Shown piece after piece: positions 1-12,339 of a stretch of DNA of 64,000 nt. The stretch's first letter is position 1; every line of letters begins with the position of its first letter. The notes below the pieces were generated by a model, which was given only the letters and a program-made list of their open reading frames with translations, did no database searches and was not told the DNA's origin. The DNA is from Rhizopus sp. PT2906. Taxonomy: Eukaryota; Mucoromycota; Mucoromycetes; Mucorales; Rhizopodaceae. The position numbers and the translations under genes are program-made. Where the stretch lies: NCBI GenBank assembly GCA_025529335.1, contig JAMYHX010000017.1, forward strand, positions 156,504-220,503. The letters are read 5' to 3'.

Positions 1-3000
1 TAACTTTTGACGCATTATTTCCTTGCTAGAGTATTCGGGCATCTTTAGATAATTGGCGCAAGTCATGACAGAAGGCAAGTAGTCATCTGGCGATAGATTT
101 GATTCGGGCACCTTTCTCACAACAGTAAAGACAGGTCGAAGTGCCTTCCAGCCACCAATCGGTAATCTAGGTGAACCTGTGGTAAATTGCAGGAATTCGC
201 GTCGTTGTACTGCATCCATTTCTGACAATATTTCTAATAAATACTGGACTGATTTACTTTCCATGGTAAATCCGTGGTCTGCCTTGATAGTATCTGTTAA
301 TGTAGCCAAGCTCCAGTCATCTTCAGAAGTACCAAATAAAGCTACCAGTTCAGAGTGAGTCAATAATTTGAGATCTTCGATAGAAAATAGGCCATTAAAT
401 CCTTCTTTAAATGCTTCAATCTGTGTTGCCACACCAGAGCCTGCCACAGCATCAAGCACCAATTCCACATACTGCTCGACATTCTTTATTGTTACTGGTA
501 TTTCGCTGCCATTGGACTATAGTGATTGAATGAATATACATGTCTATATACTATCCAATGCAAACATTTTACCTTTAGTTCATATTTAGAGTCTCCTGGA
601 AGTGTAAAATCAAGATAAAGGTCTTCTATTTTGACGCCATCTATTTCAATGTTTTCTGCTTCTTTCATCTTTTGAATGTGTGACTATAGAAACAGTTGGT
701 AAAAACGCATTAATCCAAGTCTATTACAAACCTTGGTTTGATCAGCATATATAGCATTCTTCTTGTCTATGAACGACTGTAAAAGATTCAAGGATTTTGC
801 CAACACAGGATCAATTTCCTAGTTATTAAGAATATATTAGAATTGTGTTGTTATGTTATTATTTTTATTATTATTATTATTTACCATTAACAGTTCATGA
901 CTTGGTTTGACATTATCAAGGACAACTTTGAAAAAGGCGGGGCTAAACCTGATATCAATGATTCTAAAGTCCAACATGGCCTTTGCTACGAATTGACCAA
1001 GCGTTCTAAAGAGCTGAATGACCTTCTTTGCTGAACTTGAGGTTGGCTTAGCCAGAGGTTTTGGGAAAAGACCATTTGGAGCATCAACATAGCCACTTAA
1101 TGATTTGTTTGAGCCACGCCACATATCGATAGAATGCTTGCTGAATTCCTTCGAGGTGGATGCATAAAATTCTAGTGTGGGGCCCAAGCCAGTGCCTTCT
1201 TCTCCAACATATTCTATTTCCAGTACTCCGGGTGAGCTACCAAACAAGTCAAAGATCTTGATAGCAGATTCTAGCATCTGTGTTCGCACAATTCTGACTT
1301 TTTGTCTTTCCATACGTCCAAGGATAGGCTGTTGTGATTGATGGCCATCATCTCTAGGGCCGTTTTGAGTATTGTTTCGCATTTGAAGACTCTGCCATCG
1401 AGCAATCAATCTGGAATAGCCAAAGGATGTGCTTTGAATAAATAGATATCGAGTTTCAAAAGGGAATAAGAACGGAGCAACGCTCATCAGCCAATAGGAC
1501 CAAGTGGGTAAACAGGAGCTTGCAACTATCAACGGTTCTTCAAGTTGCCGGTTCATTTTAGCTGTGAGTTTGCGATTGATAAAATCTTGAGCCGATATGC
1601 CAACGCTGTTCTTGGTAATAGCCAACGACAATTCTTTCATCAAGAGGATTACTTGAGCACACACTGAGTCATCCGAAAGGTCCTTTGGTTTCGTAACATC
1701 GGCCAATTGACAAGTGATAGCTGTCTTTTTTGTATCGTCAGAGCTGTCAGAGTTTGGAACCCATACACGTTCAAACGTCACTGGATAAGATGAAGACCAA
1801 ATACTACGACCGGCTCTTGCTTGACTTCGTTCTTCTTTCATTTCATATTGGTGGACAGCAGCATAGACAGTTGTGTCATTAGAGATGACAGTTCCATTCA
1901 GAGAGAATCTAATTCTCCATTCACCATCCTTCTTCTTGTTGTTGCTACTACTTGCGCAAGGTTTGGATTGTTTACCTTCTGATGTTTCTTCATCTTCTGA
2001 ATTGTCCTTTTGTACTTCAACAGCGTCTACCATCTCTTCATCTTCATCGTCAACGTCCATTCCTTCTTCCTCATCATCGTCACCATTCCCACTGATCAAC
2101 ATATGCTCCTCTTCATCATCATCATTTTCGTCTTCCTCGTGCTCATCGTCATGATGATCTTCCAGTTCAGAAGAAGCGCGAAGCCGTGCCAATAGATACT
2201 CCTCAAGAACACGAAACATAGCTACAGCATGAGTAGACACCATGAGTTGCCTGTAGCTGCTAGGAATATTCTCGCCTTTTCCAGTCAGCCTCAGACGCAA
2301 TTGTTTGGCCAGCATACTTGTAGGGTTACGAAGACTGTCGCTTGACGATGATTCGAGTGGGGATACGACCTCAAACGTTTCAGATCTACTCAAGATCTCG
2401 TGCAGACGAACCACCAATTTCTTCAACGAATTATTACCATCCTCATCAAGATCAGGAGTGTCCATAAAGATAGTTTCAAACATGTGCTTGCGTTCCTCTC
2501 GTGAAATATTGTTGAATCCATCCTTTTGAGTGAGAAAAGCTAACATGGCCTTCATGAGTCCAGAGTTTGTCAGCTCAAAGCTGCTGATGCCCATTGGAGA
2601 ATTTTTCAAGTAGGTAGAAAGCTGTACGAGTGTTTTCTCTGCCGATCCCTTGTCTTGCGGGTTCATTAATTGCTCTGTGAAAACAGCGATTTCCTTCAAT
2701 GTGCTGCCAGGCGCACGTGAAAGTACTCCATGGGCATTGGCCTCGTCAGTGTGGAAATAATTAGCGATGAAATTTTGTGCTAGTTGAATAATATATTTCC
2801 TAACGGAGCCTCTGCCTAAACCCTTTTCTGATTCACCTGCGGATTGCGAATGGCGACCAGTTCTTGATGATTGAAGGAGCGCGTAATGCTCTTGCAACAG
2901 GGCTTGCAAATCACCACGATCAAGAATGCGCCTTTGTGGAAGACTGGACCTCTCTTGACTGCTACCAATAGCCGTATCTCTTCTCTCCTCCTGCTCGCTC

Positions 3001-5234
3001 TCATCTTCTTCATCACCCTCTTGCTTCTTTTCTGCATCAGTCGTCGTGGCGTCGCTTTCATCGAGATTGGCATCGTTTTGAGTCGGCTGCGATTCACTTA
3101 CTATCGGCTGCTTGGCAATAGATTCTATCTCGTGAAGAACACCTTCTCTTTCGAATAAAACGTGGTAAATGCTTGGGAGCTTCTTTATCAAAAGCTCAGC
3201 ATGATAAAGTGCATCGATTATAAGGCCCGGTTGCTCCTGTCTTGTTAGAATACCGGATAAGAAACTTGACAACGGAACGTTCTTGAGCACCTTCTCGAGA
3301 TCTTCTGGGTTTGTGTAATACGTTAACCTGAGCATCGTGTGGATGATTAACTGTCTCACTCGGAGATTAACTGTAGAGGCGTACATATCCAAGAATAATG
3401 GAAAGAGAATTGAATCAATACGAACCAAAAATTCAGAATGTTCTTCAAACCAAGAGATGCGTGGGTCGACAGGACTGCTACCAGATTCTGAAGGCAACGA
3501 CAAGCCAGACGATCTGGTACGACTTGCAACAGGGCCGTTTTCTTTAAATCTTCTTGAGCTAAACATGCTGTTTTTCGGTAAGGGTGGTAATAGATCGGCC
3601 ATGGTCTTTATAATGGTTGGGACAGATTCTCTCCATTTTGAATCCAATGTGACGTGAGATGTTTGTGGTTGATTCGTTGCTGCAGCAGAGCCGGTAAGAA
3701 TGTGATAGAACGTACCAATGATATCCATCTTTAAAAGTTCAAAGCTTAGGTGAGGTGAGGCTTTGGCAACAGCCCGAAAGATACGCAGGATATCCTGAAA
3801 TGTGGCAGGTCGTACAGCATTCGAATTTCCAGTTATGGGAATTAAACCAAACAGGGTCTTCAATAGATCCACCGAGATGACCCGTTCCAAAGACTCTCTT
3901 TGACTGCGGTAACTTTCAGAGATTCTCACCCAACAAAGACACGTCAGTTCAACCACTGTGCGATCAGAATAGGACATTGCATTCATCAATGTAGGGGTCA
4001 CTTCGGTTACTTGTGAAAATGACTCTTGATCTATTCCACGTAGACAGTTGGATGCTGTACGTAAAGCTGTACGCTGAGCATGAACACTGAAAAAGTCAAA
4101 ATACATCAAGGATGCGCCGAGTCCACCTTCGTGTACGACTGCGCGAGGCACTTGAGCAGATATTTTCTCCAGAGCCTAATATCGAAAAAATAAATGTGTC
4201 GATTAGCAAACACTATCATTTGTGCGCAGTGGCACTTACACAAAGAGCTTGCTCAGCCAGGTCAATGTACTGGATCGACTTTAATTTTTGACACAGAACT
4301 TTGATTCCTCCGTGAAATACAATGCTTGTTGCTGCGGTAGGCAGGGCATCCAAGAGGTTTGATATACAACGGCAAGCAAGCAACATGATCTCAGGATTTC
4401 CTGCTGATAAGCCCTCGCTCATAGCTAATGCGAGCATCATGTCATCATCCATATCTGCCATGATTTCTGGACCAGACATGATTCGGATTAATTCTTTTAC
4501 AAAGCTATCACAGGAAAAATAACCAATCAGGTTATCTTCATTACTGACGGATAAGATTTCTGCCAGTTCTTGCAATGCTATAAGCTGCATTGTTGGTTCT
4601 TCTTGGTTCTTGAGGCTTGATAAAATGGATCTGAACCTGCTAGAATCAGATGGCATACCACCAAAGAGGCCCTCCATCTGTAAACCAAGAGCACGTCTGA
4701 CACGATTCAATTCATTCATCATTTCCTCTTCATCACCTTCGTCTCCAACTTCTTCATCATCTTCATCCTCATTTTCTTCTTCTCCATGCCCATTATCATA
4801 CTGTGATTCTTCATCCGCATGATCCTCCCCCTCTTTCTCTTCATATTCTAAACCGGGAACATGGGGACTATCTTGTGGTGTTTCATCCAAGTTTTGTTGT
4901 TGTTGTTGATTAGACATTCTTCAAAGTAAATTGGATTTGAATATAATTAATAAGAAAAGAAGAGAGAAAATATATATTACCTTTGATTCTTTTTTGAGGA
5001 TTTATTATTCTCTGTTTCCTTTTGTTTTCCTTTTTGTTCCATCCTTCTTTTATTACTTGGAATATCTGTTTCTGACTGTTTTCTCTTTCTGGAACTCGTC
5101 TGTTTAGCTACTTTCTTTGGTGTTGACTCTTTTTTATTTCTTAAGCTATAGCGTTTGCTATTACTATTACTATTATGTTGTTGTTGAGAAGAAGAGCCCT
5201 TTCCTTTTGTTGATTTATTGAGCCTTTGCTCCAT
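1..5234 (-). CDS. UFD4: HECT-type E3 ubiquitin ligase, UFD4/TRIP12-like (3' end cut by window)
   Basis: Transfers ubiquitin to substrates of the ubiquitin-fusion degradation and N-degron pathways. Six exons read in frame: 4981-5234, 4240-4918, 885-4175, 732-818, 573-683 and 1-516, all with GT-AG introns of about 45-65 nt. The N-terminus is basic and Gln/Ser-rich. An armadillo-like region (ALGLQMEGLFGG, then SNLLDALPTAA) matches TRIP12/UFD4. Long acidic Asp/Glu runs follow in the middle. The HECT domain starts near GTGLGPTLEFYA, and the catalytic cysteine lies in LPSVMTCANYLKMP (codon at 58-60). About 1640 residues are visible, within the family range (yeast UFD4 is about 1480, human TRIP12 about 2000). 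The start at 5234 is the first ATG of the basic exon; the next candidate, MSNQQQQQ at 4917, lies just after the first intron. The window ends about ten codons short of the usual C-terminus, so the stop is not seen. Confidence 0.93.
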
Positions 5235-6589
5235 ATAAAGTAATCTAAAAAAAAGATAAAAAGCGTCTTACTTTATCTTTTTTTCTCTTTCTTCAATCAA
5301 GTCTGATTTCTTGTTGAGAATGGTTTAAATTGAAATTTATATAAAATAAGCTTGTTTAATAAAAGAAACCCTTGAAATAGTTAACCTTTGTTTCAGTAAA
5401 GATTGGTCAACAAAGAAGAAAAAACCGCAGAATTGGCAACATTAATAAATATTTACACCTGCACATTCACATTCGGAGCTTGAACATTCATTTAAAGTCA
5501 TAAACTGGATGACCTTTGCAATGTGTCAAGCTTGAGAAAAAAAAAAAAAAGCAATAACATCGATAAACCTCGATAAAGCCAAGCAAGAGTGATAAAATGA
5601 TTAAAGGTTGACTTTCCTAAGAAAAAAAAAGGAGTCTCTCTCTTTTTCCTCTTTCTCTCTTGTTTCAATAACTTACTGTCAAGTAGAAAGAACAAGAGAC
5701 ACAAGTTTCTCACATGTAGTAGAGCTTCTTCCACTGATAGCATCATAGCTGCGATTTTCCCCTATTAAACTCGCTAACTACTTATATGTTGGTGATTTAA
5801 TAGATTTCAGTAGCTGGTGAGTCACTGTATTTAGTTTTGTAGTTTTCCCTTTGGTATACTTGAATCGTCATGTTTCAAGTATCGAGTCAAAAACACAGAA
5901 AAGATTGAACCTCGTTGACTGGAGATTCCAATTGTTATAAGGGTTGAATCAACTTTTATGTACAATCCATCGTTTATTCCTTTCCCCTAGCTAGGATACA
6001 AATGTCGTCTAGATAGGAAACCTAGTTTTCTTGAGGGATTCAAGAGTTTTGAAAGGATCATCAGTACTACATTTAGATCAAATACGAACTATCTATATTG
6101 ATAAACTATTCCTTGATGCAAGAAAGTCAAAAAGCCTCTATGAATAGATAAATCATATACGCATCTTTTAGGTTGGTCTTTTACATATATAGTTATCTTT
6201 CTAAATGGTTTCTGTCAGAACAGGAACATCTTCCATTTTGAAACGGGTACTGAGTATATGCATTAGGTTTCGCGTATAACTAAAACTGTTCCAAAAATGA
6301 CTTTCTAGGAATAACTCATTGTAATCGAGCTTTGCCTCAATTAAGATATTGTTAAGCGACTAATGTTTCTAATTCTAATGACTTGGTGGAATGTTGGAAC
6401 AAGCTAGCCGGTAGCGAGAAAAGAACCAGATTGCATAAAAGAGCTTGCTGAACTTATATCATCGAGTTTATAAGTCGTATGAACTGACAGCTTGTTTGGA
6501 TTGTGGCACTATAGTATGTATAATTACTCTTGCAATTTCAAATAAATGGATATTTCAAAAGAATGGATTATTTACATTATTTACATATA
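5235..6589. other. intergenic, no gene recognised
   Basis: This is the 5' flank of the HECT ligase gene. It is AT-rich with short homopurine and homopyrimidine runs. The only ORFs are short and low-complexity, and no family resemblance was seen on either strand. Confidence 0.6.
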
Positions 6590-7760
6590 TTTGTCTGTAT
6601 CATCGGTCAGCCTAAAGTCCAGCACGAGCTCACTAAGAGTGCACTTTGCACCAATAGCAGCATGGAGGATACTGGTGTTCAACTCAAAGGGGAACATAGG
6701 CGGGGCTTCCGCACCAGCCTCCCCCGTTCACAGTTATGCCATTGAGCAAGCTGTGCGATATTTTAACATACTTAAGATCGTTGCTTGCTGAAGGAGCTTT
6801 TTCAAGTGTTTGACATTCTCTGTTGAAAATGTTGTAACGAATCATTGCCACCAGGCGAAAGCATAGGCCATGCAGGAACCTTCTGAATTCGGCCAGAGAC
6901 AAACTAACAAGAGGGAGCAAGACCTTTCAGCGAGCTAACGATTCATATGGTACCTCATCTGCACCATGCTTGTCTTTGTAATATCTACGGATTATGTAGC
7001 TACAAAAAGCATGGGAGTGGCCCAAAGCACAGATGAGCTTGCCTTTTTCTTGATCGTCTCAGTTTTATATGTGTGGTCCAAATTTCTGAGCCTGTGTTAG
7101 AGAAGATCAGTATGAGTAAAAATAATAAAAAGCTGAAGTACTTATATTACAGTAAATACTTTGGATGACTCATTGTATCCGCGTTAGGATCAATGTCAGA
7201 CAATGCTCTCTTGGTAGATGCTGTAGCAAGGGTAGCATCAACGGTTCTCAATAGTCATTTACTTGCCTTTGCCATGGGTATCAGTATGGTCCTTTTCTTG
7301 AGAGCATCTATTATCGTCGCGAAGCTTTGTTTTAGTACTGCAGTGACCGTCGCTGAGGACAGTGCACCTTGGACTTTGTTTTGGACTGGCAACGGTATCA
7401 TTGGTGGTGGAAAGCGGATTCATTAATATGTGTTTCACTGTACTTGAAGCTAAAAAGCTCGCTATCATCTTTTAAACAGGCTTGATGGGTTAGTTGTGGG
7501 ATAGAGATGGACTGATAATTGCTCTTTCTTCAAATTCTATATCGTCTACCTTTCGCTCAGACGATTTGATAGTAGCGATAACTGATACGTTAAAAGCAGT
7601 AGAAGGAACAGCAGAGCCGTCAGAGGCTGGATCGTTTGTGAGAAGCATCTTTCCAGTAGTACTTGTGGAGCTAGGGCTAGAATCGTCTCTGCCCTTATGT
7701 GTAGAGCCAGAAGAGGTTGACGTCAGTTACTCCATGGGTTCACTAGTGGATTGATGCCCA
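6590..7760 (-). pseudogene. decayed copy of the Mucorales-type gene family at 38058-40784
   Basis: Read on the minus strand in several frames, this stretch parallels the gene at 38058-40784. The C-terminal domain is clearest: FLHGLCFRLVAMIRYNIF here against YLLYGICLRLMAMVHFRIF there, then KYVKISHSLLNGIT against HVKMSCDLL/LLSGITI, then FPFELNTSILHAAIGAKCTL against FPFHVNTSLLHGAICTKCIL. Upstream, LRNLDHTYK follows an acceptor at about 7084, at the same place as FRNLAHTYK after the intron ending near 40109 in the other copy. Farther upstream, NDPASDGSAV and EFEERAIISPSL parallel SNPASEVSAV and EEPEEGEIVDPSPP. Frameshifts and stops break the reading frame, so this is a relic. The function of the family is unknown to me. 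It lies opposite in orientation to its relative. Confidence 0.75.
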
Positions 7761-8142
7761 CGGGCATCAGAATGGGAACGGTCAGACAAATTGGATGATG
7801 TCTTTTTTTTCTTCAAGACAGATGCACCTGTTATCGGAATACATACAATACACTTGCTTCTTCTGTGATTCTTATTTGTATGATAAGCAAATGCACCTTA
7901 CAAGATCAACAAATCATGTATTTTGAACAAAAATTGAGGAATATATATTGAATAACTTAAAATACAGCTGATTTATATATACATGATTTTATTTAAAAGG
8001 ATCTATTTGCAATTGTTTGAAGAATACTATTCTTTTGAGGGATATAACCCATAGGAGCAAGCTCTCAGCATTCAATTAGGCGGCTTTGTGGTTCGTGTAT
8101 AGTGCGAAGGGCATTTGGATTTCTGTGTATATGTTTAGCCAC
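7761..8142. other. intergenic, AT-rich
   Basis: No coding signal was seen. It lies between the decayed family copy and the 3' end of the SRC1-like gene and probably holds the 3' flank of the latter. Confidence 0.5.
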
Positions 8143-9763
8143 TTAGTCCCAGTCCTTTGCACTACAACGTCCATCAAAGCACACCAATGCTGCCTTGAGA
8201 ATGTCAACAGATATACAATAAAAATGTCTGAATGGTGGGTAAATTATACAGGTCCTTTCTTCATTAAATTGTTGTGGATATCTGAGCCACGTGAGTATAC
8301 TTAAGGCAAAGCAATCGATCTTATCTTTGTACGCACGTCGATGCTTGAAATACCCTTTACCAGCATTCATGACAGGGATTGACACAGCAGTAAGGATAAC
8401 AGAGAGTACAATGTATCGGGAGATGATATAGAAAAGCATACAACTTACCATCGATAAATAGTACCTAAAATGAAAAGTAGCAGAGGTAGTTCCAACCATA
8501 GGCACACCATCCTTACTACATTATTGATAAGCATCTTACAAATAGAGTCATTAATAAAGACTTACTTCTCCCATACATAGACCATAGAATGTTCAGACAG
8601 TTTTTTCAAGGCTAGATTGAGTATGCCATAAACTTCAGTTGTGGTTAATTCATTCTACGTTAAATGTTATATTCAGAGGCACTTGCTATATCATAAAATG
8701 TAAACTCACATTATTAACATATGGTTTTATTTCATCCAAGAGATTGCTCTGGTAAAAGGCAGCAATATTTTGAGGTAGCTCATGATGTTTAAGGTTTCTT
8801 TTGTATTCATCATATATCGGATTTCCTTGTGCAACAGTCAAAGAGTGTTCCATTTGCTTCATAACCTTATCGATTCGCTTTATCATATCAGCGGTGTGTA
8901 CACATTTATCAGATATGGACAAAAGTCCACCAAGGTTGTACACTGGGCGCTGACGTACGTAAATTGGCTTACAAGTTAGCTTGTCATTGATACAGATACC
9001 ATTTTGAGGGCATGGGATGCATGTTGAGGGAAGGTATGAATAATACAAGGGATGGTTTATAAGAAACGAAAGCAGGTTAGCAAGGCCGTAATAAAGGACA
9101 GAGGGTGATAATTACATTTTTGTGCTTCGTAAGTACTGCAATAGCCATGCTTGTATCTGAACAGAGTCATTGTCATTAAGAAATGGGTAAGAGAAAAAGC
9201 AAGAGCTGCAGATAAGAATATGAATGACAAGAAGTAGTCGCTTGCATTGGAAGGGAGATAAGAAACACAAGTGTTAGCAATGGTCATTATCATTGTTCTA
9301 GTCGTGAGCCATACTAAGTATGCTTGTCTTTGCTCATACAGCTGACGGAGACTTTCAAGTGACAGAGAGCTGTCTGAATACAATTGAGCTAGCTCATTTG
9401 CATCAACACCATCTCTCAACTCACCGTTGTCTTCGCCAGGTGCATCAGACTCATCACCAGGGCAGTAACCAGAGCCAGATCTATCGTCTTCATCACCGTT
9501 AGCATTTCATATGAGATTATTTGTTAGTACTTGTATAAAGGAGTGTATATTTGCGTTATACTTACTATGGGGCTTTGATTTTTCATCGCAGCGTAGTACG
9601 TATTTACTATCTCATCGCGCCTACTGAGGCTCTTGCTCTTGAAGAGTCGGTAAAGCTCAACTCTTTTCATCAAAAAGCCATAATGAACGCCGTGCTTCAT
9701 GAGAATATCCTTTAGCTCAGTTTTCTTGAGGCGGCGCAAGTTATGGCTTGGACTTAATGACAA
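8143..9763 (-). CDS. SRC1: SRC1/HEH1-like inner nuclear membrane protein (HeH + MSC domains); start unresolved
   Basis: Members of this family sit in the inner nuclear membrane, tether chromatin and help nuclear pore quality control. The first exon carries a HeH/LEM-like fold (LRRLKKTELKDILMKHGVHY...ELYRLFKSK). The next has a hydrophobic segment (YFLSFIFLSAALAFSLTHFL). Then comes a luminal Cys-rich Man1-Src1 C-terminal segment (STCIPCPQNGICINDKLTC, followed by LGGLL). A spliced winged-helix-like part (KPYVNN/NELTTTEVYGILNLAL) follows, then a second membrane segment (YIVLSVILTAVSIPVMNA), YKDKIDCFALSILTWL and the tail. The introns near 8645-8700 and 8520-8565 are clean. No in-frame ATG precedes the HeH: an in-frame TGA lies just upstream, and an ATG at about 9800 is in another frame. 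The junction near 9490-9570 is also uncertain. Either a 5' exon is missed or the gene is a 5'-damaged copy. Confidence 0.72.
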
Positions 9764-10424
9764 TGTAAGTCAACTGTACAAATCTATAAAGGGCCATTTT
9801 ATATAATGGCCTTGCTTTATTAATTTACGAAGGCAGTAAAATTCTTCTGGAATCGTTCTTTGAGAAGACGTTGTAAAATAAAGATATGAAAAGAAGATGT
9901 TCCCAGTGATTTGTAATATGGCAGAGCCCCTCGTCTTTCTTTATTACTTTCCAAAAATCAAAGGCATTAAGCCAAAAATGATTGTCCCTTTGTGTCTAGA
10001 AATTTTGTCCTTTTGAAGCAAGAGAAATGCCACAAGTTGAATCAAATTGACATAAATAATAATTCTTTCTTCATTTTAAATTCTAGACAACTTCTTTTAT
10101 ATTTTTTTTTTGAAATTATGGCAAATACTTTTTTTTACGAGAACTACAACCACTCAGAGAAGAAGTGTAACTACTCAGACAAGGAGTGCAGCTGCTGTAG
10201 AAATAAAACAAATAAGAAAAACAAACAATATATAAATCAGTTTTTTTCCATACAGAATATTTTGAGAATTCCATAAAAATGAGAGGAAAAGGTAGGTCTA
10301 TTTATATTAAATTGGGAGTAAAAGTACCGTAAATAAATGTTGCTACTGCTTTGAAGGATGGACATCATATTGTTACACCAATTCACTTGCTGTGTTGGTT
10401 GCTTACAAATTTGATTATTGGTTT
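9764..10424. other. intergenic, no gene recognised
   Basis: AT-rich sequence between the SRC1-like gene and the DDE transposon relic. ORFs here are low complexity (Lys/Asn) and not supported. Confidence 0.5.
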
Positions 10425-10430
10425 TCACTC

Positions 10431-10443
10431 TAAGTTTGCGAAC
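10431..10443 (+). repeat. left terminal inverted repeat core of the DDE relic
   Basis: The 13 bases TAAGTTTGCGAAC occur again as reverse complement at 11961-11973, just outside the relic transposase reading. Confidence 0.6.
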
Positions 10444-10592
10444 CGTGATTTATTTTGCATTTACTTTATTAGAGCATTGGCACGAAAGCCAAGTATCTGT
10501 CAAAAAATGAATAAGAACGCTTTATCCAATTAACACAGCCATTGACCAAAACTTTTTTAGTCGATCCAATAATTTTGGTAGTTGAATTATCA

Positions 10593-11892
10593 TCAATTAT
10601 CAAGCAGTCTCTTTATACCTCCTTTGACTTTTGACTGAAGCAACTCAATAGGGTTCAAAAATGGGGAGTAAGGAGGTAGATATGTAACTTTATAGCTATG
10701 ATTGGCAATCAAAGTTTGTATTTCTTCCACTTTCTGAATAGTAGCGTTATTCATAACCAGGTAACGGCCCTTCATTTGATGTTGATCCAACGCATCCATG
10801 GCATTACTCAAAAACTCAAGGAAATGCTTACTACATATTCCAATCCTAGTACTTACGCCAATGTCTTCTGCTTACCATCTCCCCTCTTTTTCTTCTTAGA
10901 TTCTGCAAACTTCTTTTGAGCTGTCTTCGGTTTACGCAAGGTTAAAACAGTTACCTCTTTTTCGCAGATAGCGCCAATAATGGTAATAATGATACCTCTG
11001 TTCGAAGGAAACAACGTCTTTGCAGGTGTACCTCGCTTTGGTCGGCCAAAGTTTCTACAAATATTCATGTTGAAACATGCCTCATCTATAAAAACGCAGT
11101 TCTTTTTCAAATTCATATTTTTATCTGCTTTCAATTCTAAAACTCTCTTTGCACAGATTAAGATTTCCAAGAGCCGCCTTTGCGGTTACAACTTATTCCA
11201 ACTTTTTAAGTGTTAAAAAGGCGTGCTAGGCTAGGTGTCTGTGAAGACCAGAGACAGAAATTGTTTTATATTGGGAAAAAATTGAAGTAATGAGTCACTT
11301 GCCTGCCAGAAAACAACTTCTGGTTTTTGCCCTAAAAAGCACAAAGGAGGTTAGCATATTGTGGCTCAAGCTTCATGTATCATTTGGCTCAAAGCTTTCT
11401 AGAGCTTAGCAAAAGTTTCTCCTCCCTATCTCTATAGATTTTTCACATAGTGTTGAGCTTTTCTTTAAACAATACTAACCGCCATTCCGGCCTTTCTAGA
11501 TGAAAGTCCTGCTTCAAAAACAAGGTCAAGAGGTTATCGTAATCGCTTTGGAGTATAAGATCTATAAGATCCCCGAGTCCTCGATTTTACTACTTTTATA
11601 TGCACAACTTCGGAATCATCGCCTTCCTTTTCGTCAGCTTTTGCCTTTGATGTTTCACTGCTCGTAGAAATGTCTTGGCAAAACCCGGCGGAACTATTTA
11701 AGTTTATAAGCTTTTTAACGTTGGGTTCAGATATCTTACTTATTTCCGGCTCTTCTTAATAATGCCATTCCATTTCGACATTGTCGTATAGGTCGTTTTC
11801 CACAACCTCAATTCCCATAGGATCAGACTCTGGAATCTCTTCGATTACGCTGCAGCAATGCATGTATTCATCTAGTATCTTATAAGTAGACA
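10593..11892 (-). pseudogene. broken DDE-superfamily transposase
   Basis: It begins MSTYKILDEYMH near 11892. A helix-turn-helix-like stretch (LVFEAGLSSRKAGMAVSIV, with RKAQHYVKN) follows, then the DDE core. The first acidic residue sits in VFIDEACFNMN and the last in FLNPIELLQSKVK. The position expected to hold the second Asp reads VMNNATIQK, so an Asn replaces the catalytic Asp. Several in-frame stops and frame changes interrupt the middle, so the copy cannot make an active transposase. Multicopy ORFs of this type are common in Mucorales genomes, from memory. Confidence 0.72.
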
Positions 11893-11960
11893 TCTCGTAA
11901 TAGTGTTAAAAGAGCTAAATAAAAAACAGTGGTAAAAAAATCCCTGCTCACAAAATGAAA

Positions 11961-11973
11961 GTTCGCAAACTTA
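11961..11973 (-). repeat. right terminal inverted repeat core of the DDE relic
   Basis: Reverse complement of the 13-base core at 10431-10443. Confidence 0.6.
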
Positions 11974-11980
11974 AAGTGAC

Positions 11981-12339
11981 CCAGGGCGAATTATCATTTG
12001 AATCGCTTAAATTATATAATCGATTGGTGGGCATAAATCTTCCCTTTGAATGCGAGGGTTTTAAGGGCAAAAGAGTAAATTATTTTGGACTAGGTTAGAG
12101 AGGAGAGAGTGCTGCTTTCATGTTCAGGCATAACAAAATGGTTTCACTCGATACATTAATAAATAAGAGCATTATATGAAAGCAAAGGTTTATTTGCTAA
12201 CTTATTTATGGTATAATCTATTCATCATTAAGCTTCAGCAGAATTACAGTTGGTTCAAATTGTTTGTAGTTATCGCGGTAAAGATACGGCTTTTCAGCAT
12301 CAGAAGTTGAAGCAATACTTTTGGCCATCGTTTTCTAAT
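11981..12339. other. intergenic, no gene recognised
   Basis: AT-rich spacer between the DDE relic and the next decayed ORF. No coding signal was seen. Confidence 0.5.

Larger units (their letters stand above)
10425..11980 (-). mobile_element. Tc1/mariner/IS630-superfamily DNA transposon relic
   Basis: A degenerate transposase is bracketed by a 13-bp exact inverted match, TAAGTTTGCGAAC at 10431-10443 and its complement at 11961-11973. The match extends weakly outward through TCACT. Ends are approximate; no target-site duplication was confirmed. The element is about 1.55 kb, a usual size for this superfamily. Confidence 0.65.

Noticed and set aside
1873..3158. Plus-strand ORFs rich in Ser and Leu across the HECT gene
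   Set aside because: They are antisense to acidic and ordinary coding sequence of the HECT ligase and show no family features.
5498..5746. 82-codon minus ORF with Lys/Arg and Phe runs
   Set aside because: Low complexity from purine tracts, no splice or family support.
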